A DNA stretch of 64,000 bases from Marinimicrobium koreense (GTDB lineage: Bacteria; Pseudomonadota; Gammaproteobacteria; Pseudomonadales; Cellvibrionaceae), in NCBI RefSeq assembly GCF_003762925.1, contig NZ_RJUK01000002.1, positions 434,001-498,000 on the forward strand, in the 5' to 3' direction. Positions 24,572 to 32,744 of the stretch are shown here, piece after piece (within the stretch, counting starts at the first letter, position 1; each line of letters starts with the position of its first letter). The position numbers and the translations under genes were made by a program. Under the pieces are notes generated by a model. It made no database searches. It saw only the letters and a list, made by a program, of their open reading frames with translations, and was not told where the DNA came from.

Positions 24572-25267
24572 ATGCAGTTCGAAGCCATCAAACCCGATCG
24601 CCTTTACATCAAAGTTGCCAACCAACTCTCGCAACTGATTGCCGAGGGCAAGATCAAGCCCGGTCAGAAATTTCCCGCCGAACGGGATCTGGCCGAGCGT
24701 CTCGGTGTCAGCCGCCCCACGATCCGCGAAGCCATGATCGCCCTGGAGTTACAGGGTGTGATCGAAATCCGCACGGGTTCCGGCATTTACGTCACCAAGA
24801 AGAAACCCCGGCTTGAGGTGAAAGACAAGGGTATAGGCCCGTTCGAGATTCTTGAGACCCGGATGCTTCTGGAGACTGAAGCCTGCGCACTGGCGGCGGA
24901 GCGCATCACGGATCAGCAGATTGCCCAGCTCTGGGAGGCCTACCGGGAAATGGAAGAGGAGGAGAAGCAGGAAAACGCCTCCGAAACCGCCGACTGGAAA
25001 TTTCACAACATCATCGCCAGTGCCTGTCAGAATAGCGCCATCTACGCGGTGGTTGATTGGCTATGGGAGCTGCGTAACCAGTCAGAGTTGCACACCTCCT
25101 TCTCGGCGCGCATTCGGGACGAGGGGATTCACCCCATCCTGGAGGACCACCGGGCCATTATCGAAGCCCTGGAAAAACGGGATCCCGAAGCGGCCCGAGC
25201 CGCCATGCAGAAACACCTGGAAAATGCCACCGAAGCGGCGGCAACGCACTTCGGCAACGCTGGCTGA
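24572..25267 (+). CDS. GntR/FadR-family (FCD domain) transcriptional regulator, UxuR/ExuR-like
   Basis: A 231-aa regulator. The winged helix (about 8-75) contains LIAEGKIKPGQKFPAERDLAERLGVSRPTIREAMIALELQGVIEIRTGSGIYV. The FCD helical domain (about 95-225) has LETEACALAAERIT, DWKFHNIIA and DHRAIIEALEKRDPEAARAAMQKHL, with the Asp and His residues that bind a metal in this class. UxuR, ExuR and related proteins sense hexuronates. ATG 24572 has GAGGAC 7 bases upstream. It lies between the GH2 operon and uxuA, with TTGGT-N3-ACCAA-like sites upstream of surrounding units; I infer it represses them until uronate appears. Confidence 0.88.
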   Translation: MQFEAIKPDRLYIKVANQLSQLIAEGKIKPGQKFPAERDLAERLGVSRPTIREAMIALELQGVIEIRTGSGIYVTKKKPRLEVKDKGIGPFEILETRMLLETEACALAAERITDQQIAQLWEAYREMEEEEKQENASETADWKFHNIIASACQNSAIYAVVDWLWELRNQSELHTSFSARIRDEGIHPILEDHRAIIEALEKRDPEAARAAMQKHLENATEAAATHFGNAG

Positions 25268-25293
25268 CAACGTTCGGTTGTCCCATAAAAAAA

Positions 25294-25322
25294 AAGGCGG
25301 CCACTAGAGGCCGCCTTTTTTT
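25294..25322. terminator. Bidirectional terminator between gntR and uxuA
   Basis: GGCGGCC-ACTAGA-GGCCGCC stem with nine T on the plus-strand side and nine A (U on the minus strand) on the other, shared by convergent genes. Confidence 0.93.
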
Positions 25323-25348
25323 TGATCCCGATCAACGAGCGCCGATCA

Positions 25349-26539
25349 TCACGAGGCGCGACGCCGGACCACTTCCAGTGCGTGAATCACCCCGCGCAGC
25401 TCCGCCAGGCCTTTCATTCGGCCCGCGTAGGAGTAACCCGGGTTCACCCCTTGCTGACCAATTTCATCCGCCATCAGGTGGCCATGATCCGGGCGCATGG
25501 GAATATCCATCTGGGGCAAACCCTGCGCTTTCCGGCGGGCTTCTTCCACCAGCAGCTGGTCGATCAGGCCGACCATATCGTTGTCCCCATCCAGATGATC
25601 CGCTTCGTAGAAGGAACCGTCATCTTCGCGCTTGACGTTACGCAGGTGCACAAAGTAGATGCGCGAGCCGAACTCTTCCGCCATTTTCACCAGGTCATTA
25701 TCGCAGCGCGCCCCGTAGGAGCCGGCACACAAGGTCAGGCCATTGGCCTCGCTGGGGACCGCTTCGAGCAACGCCCGGGCATCGTCCGCCGTGGACACGA
25801 CCCTGGGTAGGCCGAACAACGAAAAGGGTGGATCGTCCGGGTGAATACACAGGCGCACACCGGCCGCTTCAGCGACCGGCACCACTTCGTTCAGAAAGGC
25901 GAACAGGTTGGCGCGCATGCCTTCATTGCCCAACTCGATGAATTCCTCAATGGCGGCCATGATGCCGGCCCGATCATAGGAACCATCGCCACCGGGCAGC
26001 CCGGCAATGATGTTTTTCTCCAGGAGCAGCTTCTCTTCCTCGCTCATCGCGGCAACCCGCTGTTCAGCGCGTGCCAGCACCTCAGGATCGTAATCATCGG
26101 CGGCGTTTTTGCGCTGCAGGATATGCACGTCGTAAGCGGCGAAGTCACTCATCTCAAAGCGCAGCGCCTGACTTTCGTTGGGCAGAACATAACTCAGATT
26201 GGTCCGGGTCCAGTCCACCACCGGCATGAAGTTGTAGCAGACGGTGGTAATGCCCGCCTCGCCCAGATTGCGCAATGAGGTTTTGTAGTGCTCGATGTGT
26301 GTCTGCCACTGCCCGGTCCGGGTTTTGATGTCGTTGTGTACCGGCACACTCTCCACCACCGACCAGGTCATACCCTGTTCCTCGATCAACGCCTTGCGCT
26401 CCAGAATTTCCTTCAGGGGCCAGGCATCTCCGGTAGGAATATGATGCAGCGAGGTTACTACCCCCGTCGCGCCGGCCTGTCGAATGTGGGTGAGACTGAC
26501 CGGGTCATTCGGACCAAACCATCGCCATGTTTCTTGCAT
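25349..26539 (-). CDS. uxuA: Mannonate dehydratase
   Basis: UxuA dehydrates D-mannonate to KDG in the glucuronate branch. The 396-aa TIM-barrel protein opens MQETWRWFGPNDPVSL and has HHIPTGDAWP, YNFMPVVDWTRT, CIHPDDPP (metal-binding Cys/His segment), LTLCAGSYGA, FVHLRNV and MRPDHGHLM, all typical for UxuA (E. coli 394 aa). GAGAGGATAGA precedes the ATG. A palindromic GntR-type operator lies 45-75 bases upstream. With uxaA this locus covers both hexuronate branches, although uxaB, uxuB and uxaC are not in the window. Confidence 0.96.
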   Translation of the reverse strand: MQETWRWFGPNDPVSLTHIRQAGATGVVTSLHHIPTGDAWPLKEILERKALIEEQGMTWSVVESVPVHNDIKTRTGQWQTHIEHYKTSLRNLGEAGITTVCYNFMPVVDWTRTNLSYVLPNESQALRFEMSDFAAYDVHILQRKNAADDYDPEVLARAEQRVAAMSEEEKLLLEKNIIAGLPGGDGSYDRAGIMAAIEEFIELGNEGMRANLFAFLNEVVPVAEAAGVRLCIHPDDPPFSLFGLPRVVSTADDARALLEAVPSEANGLTLCAGSYGARCDNDLVKMAEEFGSRIYFVHLRNVKREDDGSFYEADHLDGDNDMVGLIDQLLVEEARRKAQGLPQMDIPMRPDHGHLMADEIGQQGVNPGYSYAGRMKGLAELRGVIHALEVVRRRAS

Positions 26540-26582
26540 TCTATCCTCTCAATCATTCATCTTTCCGCGGTGACCGTTGCGG

Positions 26583-26610
26583 AAATTGGTAAATCTGCCT
26601 GACCAATTTA
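26583..26610. promoter_or_regulatory. GntR-type operator upstream of uxuA
   Basis: AAATTGGT-N11-ACCAATTT, perfect 8-bp arms, 45-75 bases upstream of uxuA. The half-site AAATTGGT is that of E. coli UxuR/ExuR; the arms are further apart than in the 3-base-spaced sites at 19.4 and 29.4 kb, so two overlapping sites are possible. Confidence 0.65.
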
Positions 26611-26714
26611 ACCGTTTTTCCAGACGGTTTCAACTCGCAATCGTTCTCAGTGCGAGCCGGGTAGCGGCGTTAAAAGGCAATGGCAGCCCTGACGGGCTGC
26701 CGTTCATGAAGGCC

Positions 26715-29339
26715 TCAGAAGCCGGAAACGGCGTCCAGATAGAGGCTCTTGTCGGTAATGGCCGCTGAATTGCCACCGAACTTGAACTCCACCCGCTCGG
26801 GAATCAGCGCCGGAGTGGCCACCGCGAAGGTGCCCTGCTCCACGCCATCAATCCACAAGGTGAACTCGTTGCTGGTATCAACGGACTCCCAGGTCAGGGT
26901 CACCTCCGTCCAGATATCAAACTCGTAGGTGGTGACATCTTCCTGGCTGCTGCCCTCCCGGCGGCGCAGCGTGCCATCGGGCTTGAACAGAATGTCCATG
27001 GACCGGTTAGCTGAGTTGTAGGTTTCGGCGTAGACCGTAATGAGGGAGTCCACCCCGACATCCGCCGGGATGTAAACCGAAGCGGTCAATGAACCACTGG
27101 CCGCAGCCCCCCATTCCCGACGCATGCGCACCTGGCCATCCACGGGGTGGGAGAATTTCACCGACAGATCCCCCTCGGTGGCCTGCTCATCACTGACCTG
27201 GATGTCGCCTTCCACTTCAAAACCCAGGGGCGCCTGGCCCACCACGTCGGTTTCAAAACCGAACTCGGGAGCATCAACGGGCTCTTCCGGGATCTCATCG
27301 CCGCCGCCCTCACCGCCAGACAGGGTATCGGCGATGGAAATGGCATCCACATAGAGGCTCTGCTCGGTGATCGCCCCACTGTTCTGGCCAAACTTGAACT
27401 CGACCCGCTCTGGTGTCAGGCCGGGGGTTGCCACCGGGAAGGTACCGACTTCGGTGCCATCGATCAGCAGAGTGAATTCGTTGCTGGTGGACAGTTCGCT
27501 CCACTGGATTTCGATGTCGGTCCAGGCGCCGGGAGTATAGGCCTGAATATCCTCCTGGCTGCTGCCTTCGCGGCGACGCAGGGTGCCATCAGGCTTGAAG
27601 ATCAGGTCAATGGCGCGGTTTTCGGAGTTGTAGCTGAGCGCATACAGGGTGATCAGGGTATCCACTCCGACTTCTTCCGGGATTCGTACCGATGCCTTGA
27701 GCGAACCGGTCGCGGTCGCGCCGAATGCCTGGCGCATTCTCACCTGACCGTCGACCGGGTGCGAGAACTTCACCGACTGGCTGCCTTCACTCGCCTGTTC
27801 GTCAGAGACGACAATGTCGCCCTCCACTTCAAAACCGGCCGGCGCTTCGCCCAGCGCATCCGCTTCAAATCCGAAGTCCGGCGCATCGCCTTCATCGGGC
27901 AGTTGCGGTGTGGGGTTCAACTCTGACGGGCAGGTGTTGGTCCCCTCGGCAATGCAGAAATCGTTGAACCAGACGGTTTCGTCGCGCAGCGAGTCAATAT
28001 TGTTCAGGCTGCGATAAATGCCCCACTTGGGTCGATTGATATCCGCCCCGGCGCGCCACATATCGATATTGTTGTGGCTCCAGACCAGCAACGGTTCGCC
28101 ATCACTCAGCCGGGTCAAACGGACTTCCAGACGACCATCGTCCTGATTCTGGGTGCGAACATAGGCCTCCACCCACTGGCCTTCAAACTCGGCCAATTCG
28201 GCACTCGCCACTTCGTCGGCACCGCTGTCACCGTCCGGCGCATGCAGCAGCTGCAACTTGTTCGGGCTGCCTGCACGGGGCGTGAAGGTCACAATCGGCA
28301 TACCATCATCGTCGCCACCGGCGGCCTTGATCTGGAATATGTGAGTGAACGATGAGGAGGGCTGAAAGCCGTCATCCAGTTTGAACTTCCACCGGTAGGT
28401 GTGGGTTTCACCTTCGGTCGCCACCCGATCGGCTGGAGACGCCCCATAGGTTTTCACTTCGATACGCTGGCGGTCGGTGATGGTTTCGATACAGCGATCC
28501 CCGTCCACATCGCGCAGAATGTGAAAGGCGAATACATGGGTCTCCAGCTCATCATCCATCACTTCGGTGATACGCCGGCCAAAGCTGTCTTCATTGGGAT
28601 CGCAGACCGGCGACTCAACGGCTTCGCCGCCAAAGGCGTCATTGAACAGCTCGTAGGTATCCCCCGGACCATCGGCCGACGCCACCACCCGGTTATTGAC
28701 CGACGCGTCCAGGGTACTCTGGAAGTGCGTCTGCGCCTCGCTGGCACTGACCAGCTCAGTCTGACTGGAACCGGAGCCGCTGATCAGGTTGGTCACCGCA
28801 GAAGACTCGGCAAACGCTTCGGCGCTCTGATCGAAATCGACAGCGGTAGCCGCGCCGTGAGCCTGCTCATCGATCTGGATGCCATTGTCCGGGTCGGCGT
28901 CGACATCCAGGGTCAACAGCAGGCGAACCATGTTGATCACTGCCTCGGCGTTGACCTCAGCGCTGCCGGTCAGGTCCAGCGGAGTAATGGTGGCCTTTGC
29001 AGGGACTTCGGGAAAACTCAGGTCACCAATGGAAAAAGTGATCATCTCACCTGCCAGATACTGAAAAGCACCCGCGTCCGAGGTGGCACCGCTTTGGCTC
29101 TGGGTCTCGTAGTGAACATTCGCCACCGGGCTGTCGAGAAATACGCCCATGAGCACGTTGCTATCGACGCTGGCACCGCCATCGCTGGACGACGACGCAC
29201 TGCTGGCGCTCGATTCGCTACTGGAAGAACTCTCGTCTGCGCCGCTTCCCGGCGTCGGGGTATCGTGGCCAATGCTGCCACCACAGGCTATGAGCAGGCT
29301 TGAAAGGCAAGCCAGGGTTGATTGCTTGATGAGGGTCAT
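26715..29339 (-). CDS. Modular lipoprotein with lyase-like jelly-roll and two tandem C-terminal domains
   Basis: An 874-aa lipoprotein (lipobox LIAC) with a Ser-rich linker (about 35-60). It has an N-terminal domain (about 65-215), a central beta-jelly-roll (about 230-490) with THTYRWKFKLDDGFQPSSSF, FTHIFQIKA and RPKWGIYRSLNNIDSL, and two C-terminal repeats (about 510-690 and 700-874) about 75% identical to each other. The central part resembles polysaccharide lyases with a heparinase-I/PL20-like fold; the family is not certain. The repeats look like carbohydrate-binding modules. ATG 29339 has AAGGTGA 6 bases upstream. A GntR-type operator lies about 90 bases upstream, tying it to the uronate regulon. 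Confidence 0.7.
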   Translation of the reverse strand: MTLIKQSTLACLSSLLIACGGSIGHDTPTPGSGADESSSSSESSASSASSSSDGGASVDSNVLMGVFLDSPVANVHYETQSQSGATSDAGAFQYLAGEMITFSIGDLSFPEVPAKATITPLDLTGSAEVNAEAVINMVRLLLTLDVDADPDNGIQIDEQAHGAATAVDFDQSAEAFAESSAVTNLISGSGSSQTELVSASEAQTHFQSTLDASVNNRVVASADGPGDTYELFNDAFGGEAVESPVCDPNEDSFGRRITEVMDDELETHVFAFHILRDVDGDRCIETITDRQRIEVKTYGASPADRVATEGETHTYRWKFKLDDGFQPSSSFTHIFQIKAAGGDDDGMPIVTFTPRAGSPNKLQLLHAPDGDSGADEVASAELAEFEGQWVEAYVRTQNQDDGRLEVRLTRLSDGEPLLVWSHNNIDMWRAGADINRPKWGIYRSLNNIDSLRDETVWFNDFCIAEGTNTCPSELNPTPQLPDEGDAPDFGFEADALGEAPAGFEVEGDIVVSDEQASEGSQSVKFSHPVDGQVRMRQAFGATATGSLKASVRIPEEVGVDTLITLYALSYNSENRAIDLIFKPDGTLRRREGSSQEDIQAYTPGAWTDIEIQWSELSTSNEFTLLIDGTEVGTFPVATPGLTPERVEFKFGQNSGAITEQSLYVDAISIADTLSGGEGGGDEIPEEPVDAPEFGFETDVVGQAPLGFEVEGDIQVSDEQATEGDLSVKFSHPVDGQVRMRREWGAAASGSLTASVYIPADVGVDSLITVYAETYNSANRSMDILFKPDGTLRRREGSSQEDVTTYEFDIWTEVTLTWESVDTSNEFTLWIDGVEQGTFAVATPALIPERVEFKFGGNSAAITDKSLYLDAVSGF

Positions 29340-29424
29340 AGTGATCACCTTCTGGTTATTCTCCGCAATATGCGTGGATTTTCAGGCGAGATCACTATGG
29401 CGCACAAACAGCCTTACTGTCAAG

Positions 29425-29447
29425 TGGTCATACCAATTTGGGCGGAC
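29425..29447. promoter_or_regulatory. GntR-type operator upstream of the modular lyase-like gene
   Basis: On the minus strand AAATTGGTATGACCACTT contains TTGGT-N3-ACCA and differs by one base from the 19.4-kb site over ATTGGTATkACCAC. It lies about 90 bases upstream of the lipoprotein start. Confidence 0.65.
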
Positions 29448-29468
29448 ATTGCCTCCTCTCTCGGAGTT

Positions 29469-29548
29469 GTCGGGTCACGCTCCGCTAACCCGACCTACGG
29501 GGTCTGCGCAATCTCCGAGTAGGTCGGGTTAGCGGAGCGTAACCCGAC
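29469..29548. repeat. REP-like inverted pair (type A)
   Basis: Units at 29469-29498 and 29519-29548 face each other, each ending GTAGGTCGGGTTAGCGGAGC.. or its complement. It lies between the modular lyase gene promoter and the 3' end of the SLC13 gene. Convergent REP units of this sort form strong hairpins and may act as terminators. Confidence 0.85.
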
Positions 29549-29560
29549 AGAGGCCCCGGG

Positions 29561-31330
29561 CTAAGCGGTCAGCGGCCAGCCCAGAATCAGCACCACAATG
29601 GTCGAAATACCAATCACGACATTCATCGGCGCCCCGACCTTCAGGAAGTCAGTAAAGCGGTACCCCCCCGGGCCGTAGACCATCAGGTTGGTCTGGTACC
29701 CCAACGGCGTGGCAAAGCTGGCGGAGGCGGCAATCATCAGGGCGAAAATATAGGGCTCCGGGTTCAGGCTCGCTTTTTCGGTGATCTCGAGCACCACCGG
29801 CAGCATGATGATGGCCGCCGCATTGTTGGTAATGCACTCGGTGAGAATGGAGACCGATATATAGACCATCAGCAGAATCAGCCAGGGGTGACCACCACTG
29901 AGGCTGACCAGCGTCTCTCCAAGCAGGCGGGCCACGCCGGTTTTGTCCAGCGCCACCCCCAGCGCAAAGGACGCGGCAATGGTCAGCAATACGGTGATGT
30001 CCAGGCTTTTCTGGGCCTGGGGGGCGGAGCAGCAGCCGGTAATCAGCATGGCGGCAGCGCCCAGCAGGCCCGCATGCAGAATCGGCAGCAGGCCGGTGGC
30101 GGACACCAGGACCACGGCGAGCAGAATGCCCCAGGCCAGGTACGCCCGCTGATGGCGCGGCGCCTCGGTCTGCAGGTCGTTGATCAGCAGGAAGTCTTTG
30201 TTGTATTGCTGGCGACTGACAAAAGCCGGCCGCGCTTCCAGCAGCAGGGTGTCACCGGGCTTGAGCTTGATGGTGCCCAGGTTGCCCGGTACTCGTTCAC
30301 CGTTGCGGGCCACGGCGAGCACTACCGCCCCGTATCGCTCCCGGAACTGGGAGTCCCGGATGGTCTGGTTGATGCAGTTACTGTGGGGGGAAATCACCGC
30401 TTCCACCAGACGCCGTTCGCTGTGCTCCCTTCCCAAGGTCGGCTCACCATTGGTGGAGGCCACAATCCCCTTGATCCGCAACAGGTCGGAAATTGCTTCG
30501 GTATTACCCGCGAAAATCAGCCGGTCGCCCGCCTGCAAAGGCTCTTCCGAGCCTACCGCTGGCACGATGGCTCCGGCGCGCTCGATTTCCACCAGGTAAA
30601 TCCGCTTCAGGTTACGCAGGCCCGCCTGTACGACGGTCTTGCCCACCAGGGGCCCATCGGCGGCCACGGCCACCTCCAGAGTGAACTCCCGCAGGTTCCC
30701 GAAAATTTCCTTTTCCCGCCGATCCGGCAACCAGCGGGGGAAAAACACGATAATGAAAACCAGGCCGATGATCGCCACCGGCAACGCCACGGCGGTAATC
30801 GAGAACAGAGAGAACCCGGCCTCCCCGGTCATGGACTGGTACTGACCGTTGACCACCAGGTTGGTACTGGTGCCCACCAGCGTCAGAGTGCCCCCCAGAA
30901 TGGCGGAGTAACTCAGGGGAATCATCAGCTTCGAGACGGGAACGTCAATGCGCTTGGCCCAGGCCCGCAGGGCCGGAATCATGGTGGCGACCACTGGGGT
31001 ATTGTTCAGAAAGCCGCTGAACAGCGCGACCGGGAAGGCGACCCGCATCTGGGCGCGCCGAACGCTCTTCGGCTCACCGAGCAGATAATGCACGATCAGC
31101 TCGATGCCACCGGAGGCATGAATACCGGTGGCCACCACAAACATGGCGGCCACGGTGATCAGGCCGCTATTACTGAAACCGGAAAAGGCTTCCGACGGTG
31201 TCAGCACACCCGAGACCAGCAGGATCACCATCACGCCAGTCATGACCAGATGCGGGCCAATGCGCGTGAAGATGAGAGTGCCCAGTGCCCCCAGGGTCAG
31301 CGAAAGGGACAACAAGCCTTGCCATTCCAT
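29561..31330 (-). CDS. SLC13/DASS-family anion transporter with TrkA-C domains
   Basis: A 589-aa membrane protein with two halves of hydrophobic segments. It carries the DASS motifs GFLNNTPVVATMIPALRAWA and TLVGTSTNLVVNG in the N-terminal half and CITNNAAAIIMLPVVLEI and ASFATPLGYQTNLMVYGPGG in the C-terminal half. Between them lie two RCK_C/TrkA-C modules (about 210-295 and 305-380). Relatives carry sulfate, dicarboxylates or other anions coupled to Na+. It ends next to a REP pair and has no operon partner. No operator of the uronate set is seen upstream, so a link to uronate uptake is not supported. Confidence 0.87.
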   Translation of the reverse strand: MEWQGLLSLSLTLGALGTLIFTRIGPHLVMTGVMVILLVSGVLTPSEAFSGFSNSGLITVAAMFVVATGIHASGGIELIVHYLLGEPKSVRRAQMRVAFPVALFSGFLNNTPVVATMIPALRAWAKRIDVPVSKLMIPLSYSAILGGTLTLVGTSTNLVVNGQYQSMTGEAGFSLFSITAVALPVAIIGLVFIIVFFPRWLPDRREKEIFGNLREFTLEVAVAADGPLVGKTVVQAGLRNLKRIYLVEIERAGAIVPAVGSEEPLQAGDRLIFAGNTEAISDLLRIKGIVASTNGEPTLGREHSERRLVEAVISPHSNCINQTIRDSQFRERYGAVVLAVARNGERVPGNLGTIKLKPGDTLLLEARPAFVSRQQYNKDFLLINDLQTEAPRHQRAYLAWGILLAVVLVSATGLLPILHAGLLGAAAMLITGCCSAPQAQKSLDITVLLTIAASFALGVALDKTGVARLLGETLVSLSGGHPWLILLMVYISVSILTECITNNAAAIIMLPVVLEITEKASLNPEPYIFALMIAASASFATPLGYQTNLMVYGPGGYRFTDFLKVGAPMNVVIGISTIVVLILGWPLTA

Positions 31331-31494
31331 ACAGTCTCGTCCAGATTAGGGTGATAATGCCCGCGAGCATAACCAAAGCGGGTTCTAAGAGAAAATAGTT
31401 ATTGGCTCTAGGGTTATAACACTGGAGCATATACGCATCCAGGTTTGCCGACCCTTCGTACTGGCTGGACAACCACCCACACAAGGAAACTTTC

Positions 31495-32616
31495 ATGGCC
31501 TCTCTTCGCAGTGCATTGCGCACGGCCGCTCTCCACGGGCTGGTGCTATTGAGCGCCTTGATTACCCTGCCCGGCACGGCCGCCGAATTGGATATCGAGC
31601 TGACCAACCCGCCGGCTGACGGCCCCCTCTACGTCCTGTTGTTTGAGGATGCCGACACCTTCGGCAGCCTGCGCACCGCTCAGTACCGGGAGCGCTTTGA
31701 CGCCGGACAACCGATTCGGCTGTCCGTCCCGGAAGGCGACTACGCCGTTCTGCTGTTTGTGGATGAGAACGGCAATGGCGAGTTGGATCGCAATTTTATC
31801 GGCATTCCCCGGGAGCCCATTGCCCTGTCCAACAACTATCGCCCCAAGGGGCCGCCCAACTTCAATCGGGCCCGGCTGACCCTGAGCGACGACGCGCCCA
31901 CGCAACAGACCCTCTCCCTGAGCCAGATACTGGGCGATACGGGCCAGTGGGGCGTCGGCATCGGCGCAGTCGGGCAGACCTCGCCCTACCGGGGCAGCAC
32001 CAAACAGCCCGGCACGGTGATCCCCGCTATCGTCTATATCGGAGAGAAACTGCAGTGGACGGGACCGCGTATCCGCTACACCCTGGCGGGCAGCACGGAC
32101 TGGCGACTGGCGCTTCAGGGGGATTTACGCCTGGGCGCCTACGAAGAGCAGGACAGCCCCTTCCTCGCCGGTCTGGGTGATCGCGACACCACCCTGATGC
32201 TGGGGTTGGCCTGGACCCGGGAGCTCCCCGCCGGCATCGATCTTACTGTCAGCGCCAGTCAGGACCTGTTCGACCGCTCCGGCGGGCAGCAGGCGGAACT
32301 GTCGCTCAGTCGCGGTTTTCAGTGGGGGAATTGGCGACTGTCACCGTTTGTAGGGTTGAATTGGCTGAGCGCCGATTTGGCGGACTACGAGTTTGGCGTG
32401 CCGACAGAGGCGGCCACCGCCGAGCGGCCCGCCTATCAACCGTCTTCAGCCGTCAACCCGGAGGCCGGGGTGACGTTCTTTTACGAAATCACCCAGGGGT
32501 GGCAATTGGTGGGTAATATCGGCGTGGAGCAACTCGGCAACGAGTTGACCGACAGCCCGATTGTGGATGAGGAGCGGTTGGTGAAAGGGTTTGTGTCGTT
32601 GACCTATACGTTTTAG
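31495..32616 (+). CDS. DUF2141-MipA/OmpV fusion outer-membrane protein
   Basis: A 373-aa exported protein with a signal peptide ending near GTAAELD. Residues about 25-140 form a DUF2141-like domain (GPLYVLLFEDADTF, YAVLLFVDENGNGELDRNFIGIP). The rest is a MipA/OmpV-like beta-barrel (GVGIGAVGQTSPYRG, GPRIRYTL, DLTVSASQDLFDRSGG, GVTFFYEITQGW) ending in Tyr-Thr-Phe. The two parts are normally separate proteins. AAGGAAA precedes the ATG. It stands alone; the role is unknown, and MipA relatives are linked to envelope stress and murein enzymes. Confidence 0.75.
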   Translation: MASLRSALRTAALHGLVLLSALITLPGTAAELDIELTNPPADGPLYVLLFEDADTFGSLRTAQYRERFDAGQPIRLSVPEGDYAVLLFVDENGNGELDRNFIGIPREPIALSNNYRPKGPPNFNRARLTLSDDAPTQQTLSLSQILGDTGQWGVGIGAVGQTSPYRGSTKQPGTVIPAIVYIGEKLQWTGPRIRYTLAGSTDWRLALQGDLRLGAYEEQDSPFLAGLGDRDTTLMLGLAWTRELPAGIDLTVSASQDLFDRSGGQQAELSLSRGFQWGNWRLSPFVGLNWLSADLADYEFGVPTEAATAERPAYQPSSAVNPEAGVTFFYEITQGWQLVGNIGVEQLGNELTDSPIVDEERLVKGFVSLTYTF

Positions 32617-32638
32617 GTGTTGGAAAGCGTGGGGGAAC

Positions 32639-32686
32639 GGCGGATGCGGCCTGCGGCCTCCGATACGTCGGACCGATCCGCCCTAC
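32639..32686. repeat. REP-like element (type B), downstream copy
   Basis: GGCGGATGCGG..CCGATACGTCGGACCGATCCGCCCTAC family, about 48 bases, internally palindromic (GGCGGAT..ATCCGCC). A second copy in the same orientation lies at 34137-34184, so the aztD-like gene is bracketed by direct repeats. Both are followed within about 25 bases by GTAGGGGCT. Confidence 0.85.
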
Positions 32687-32744
32687 CCAACCTTGCGTAG
32701 GGGCTGAGCGCAGCGATTGAACCGCGCACCCGCCGTAACCTGCC

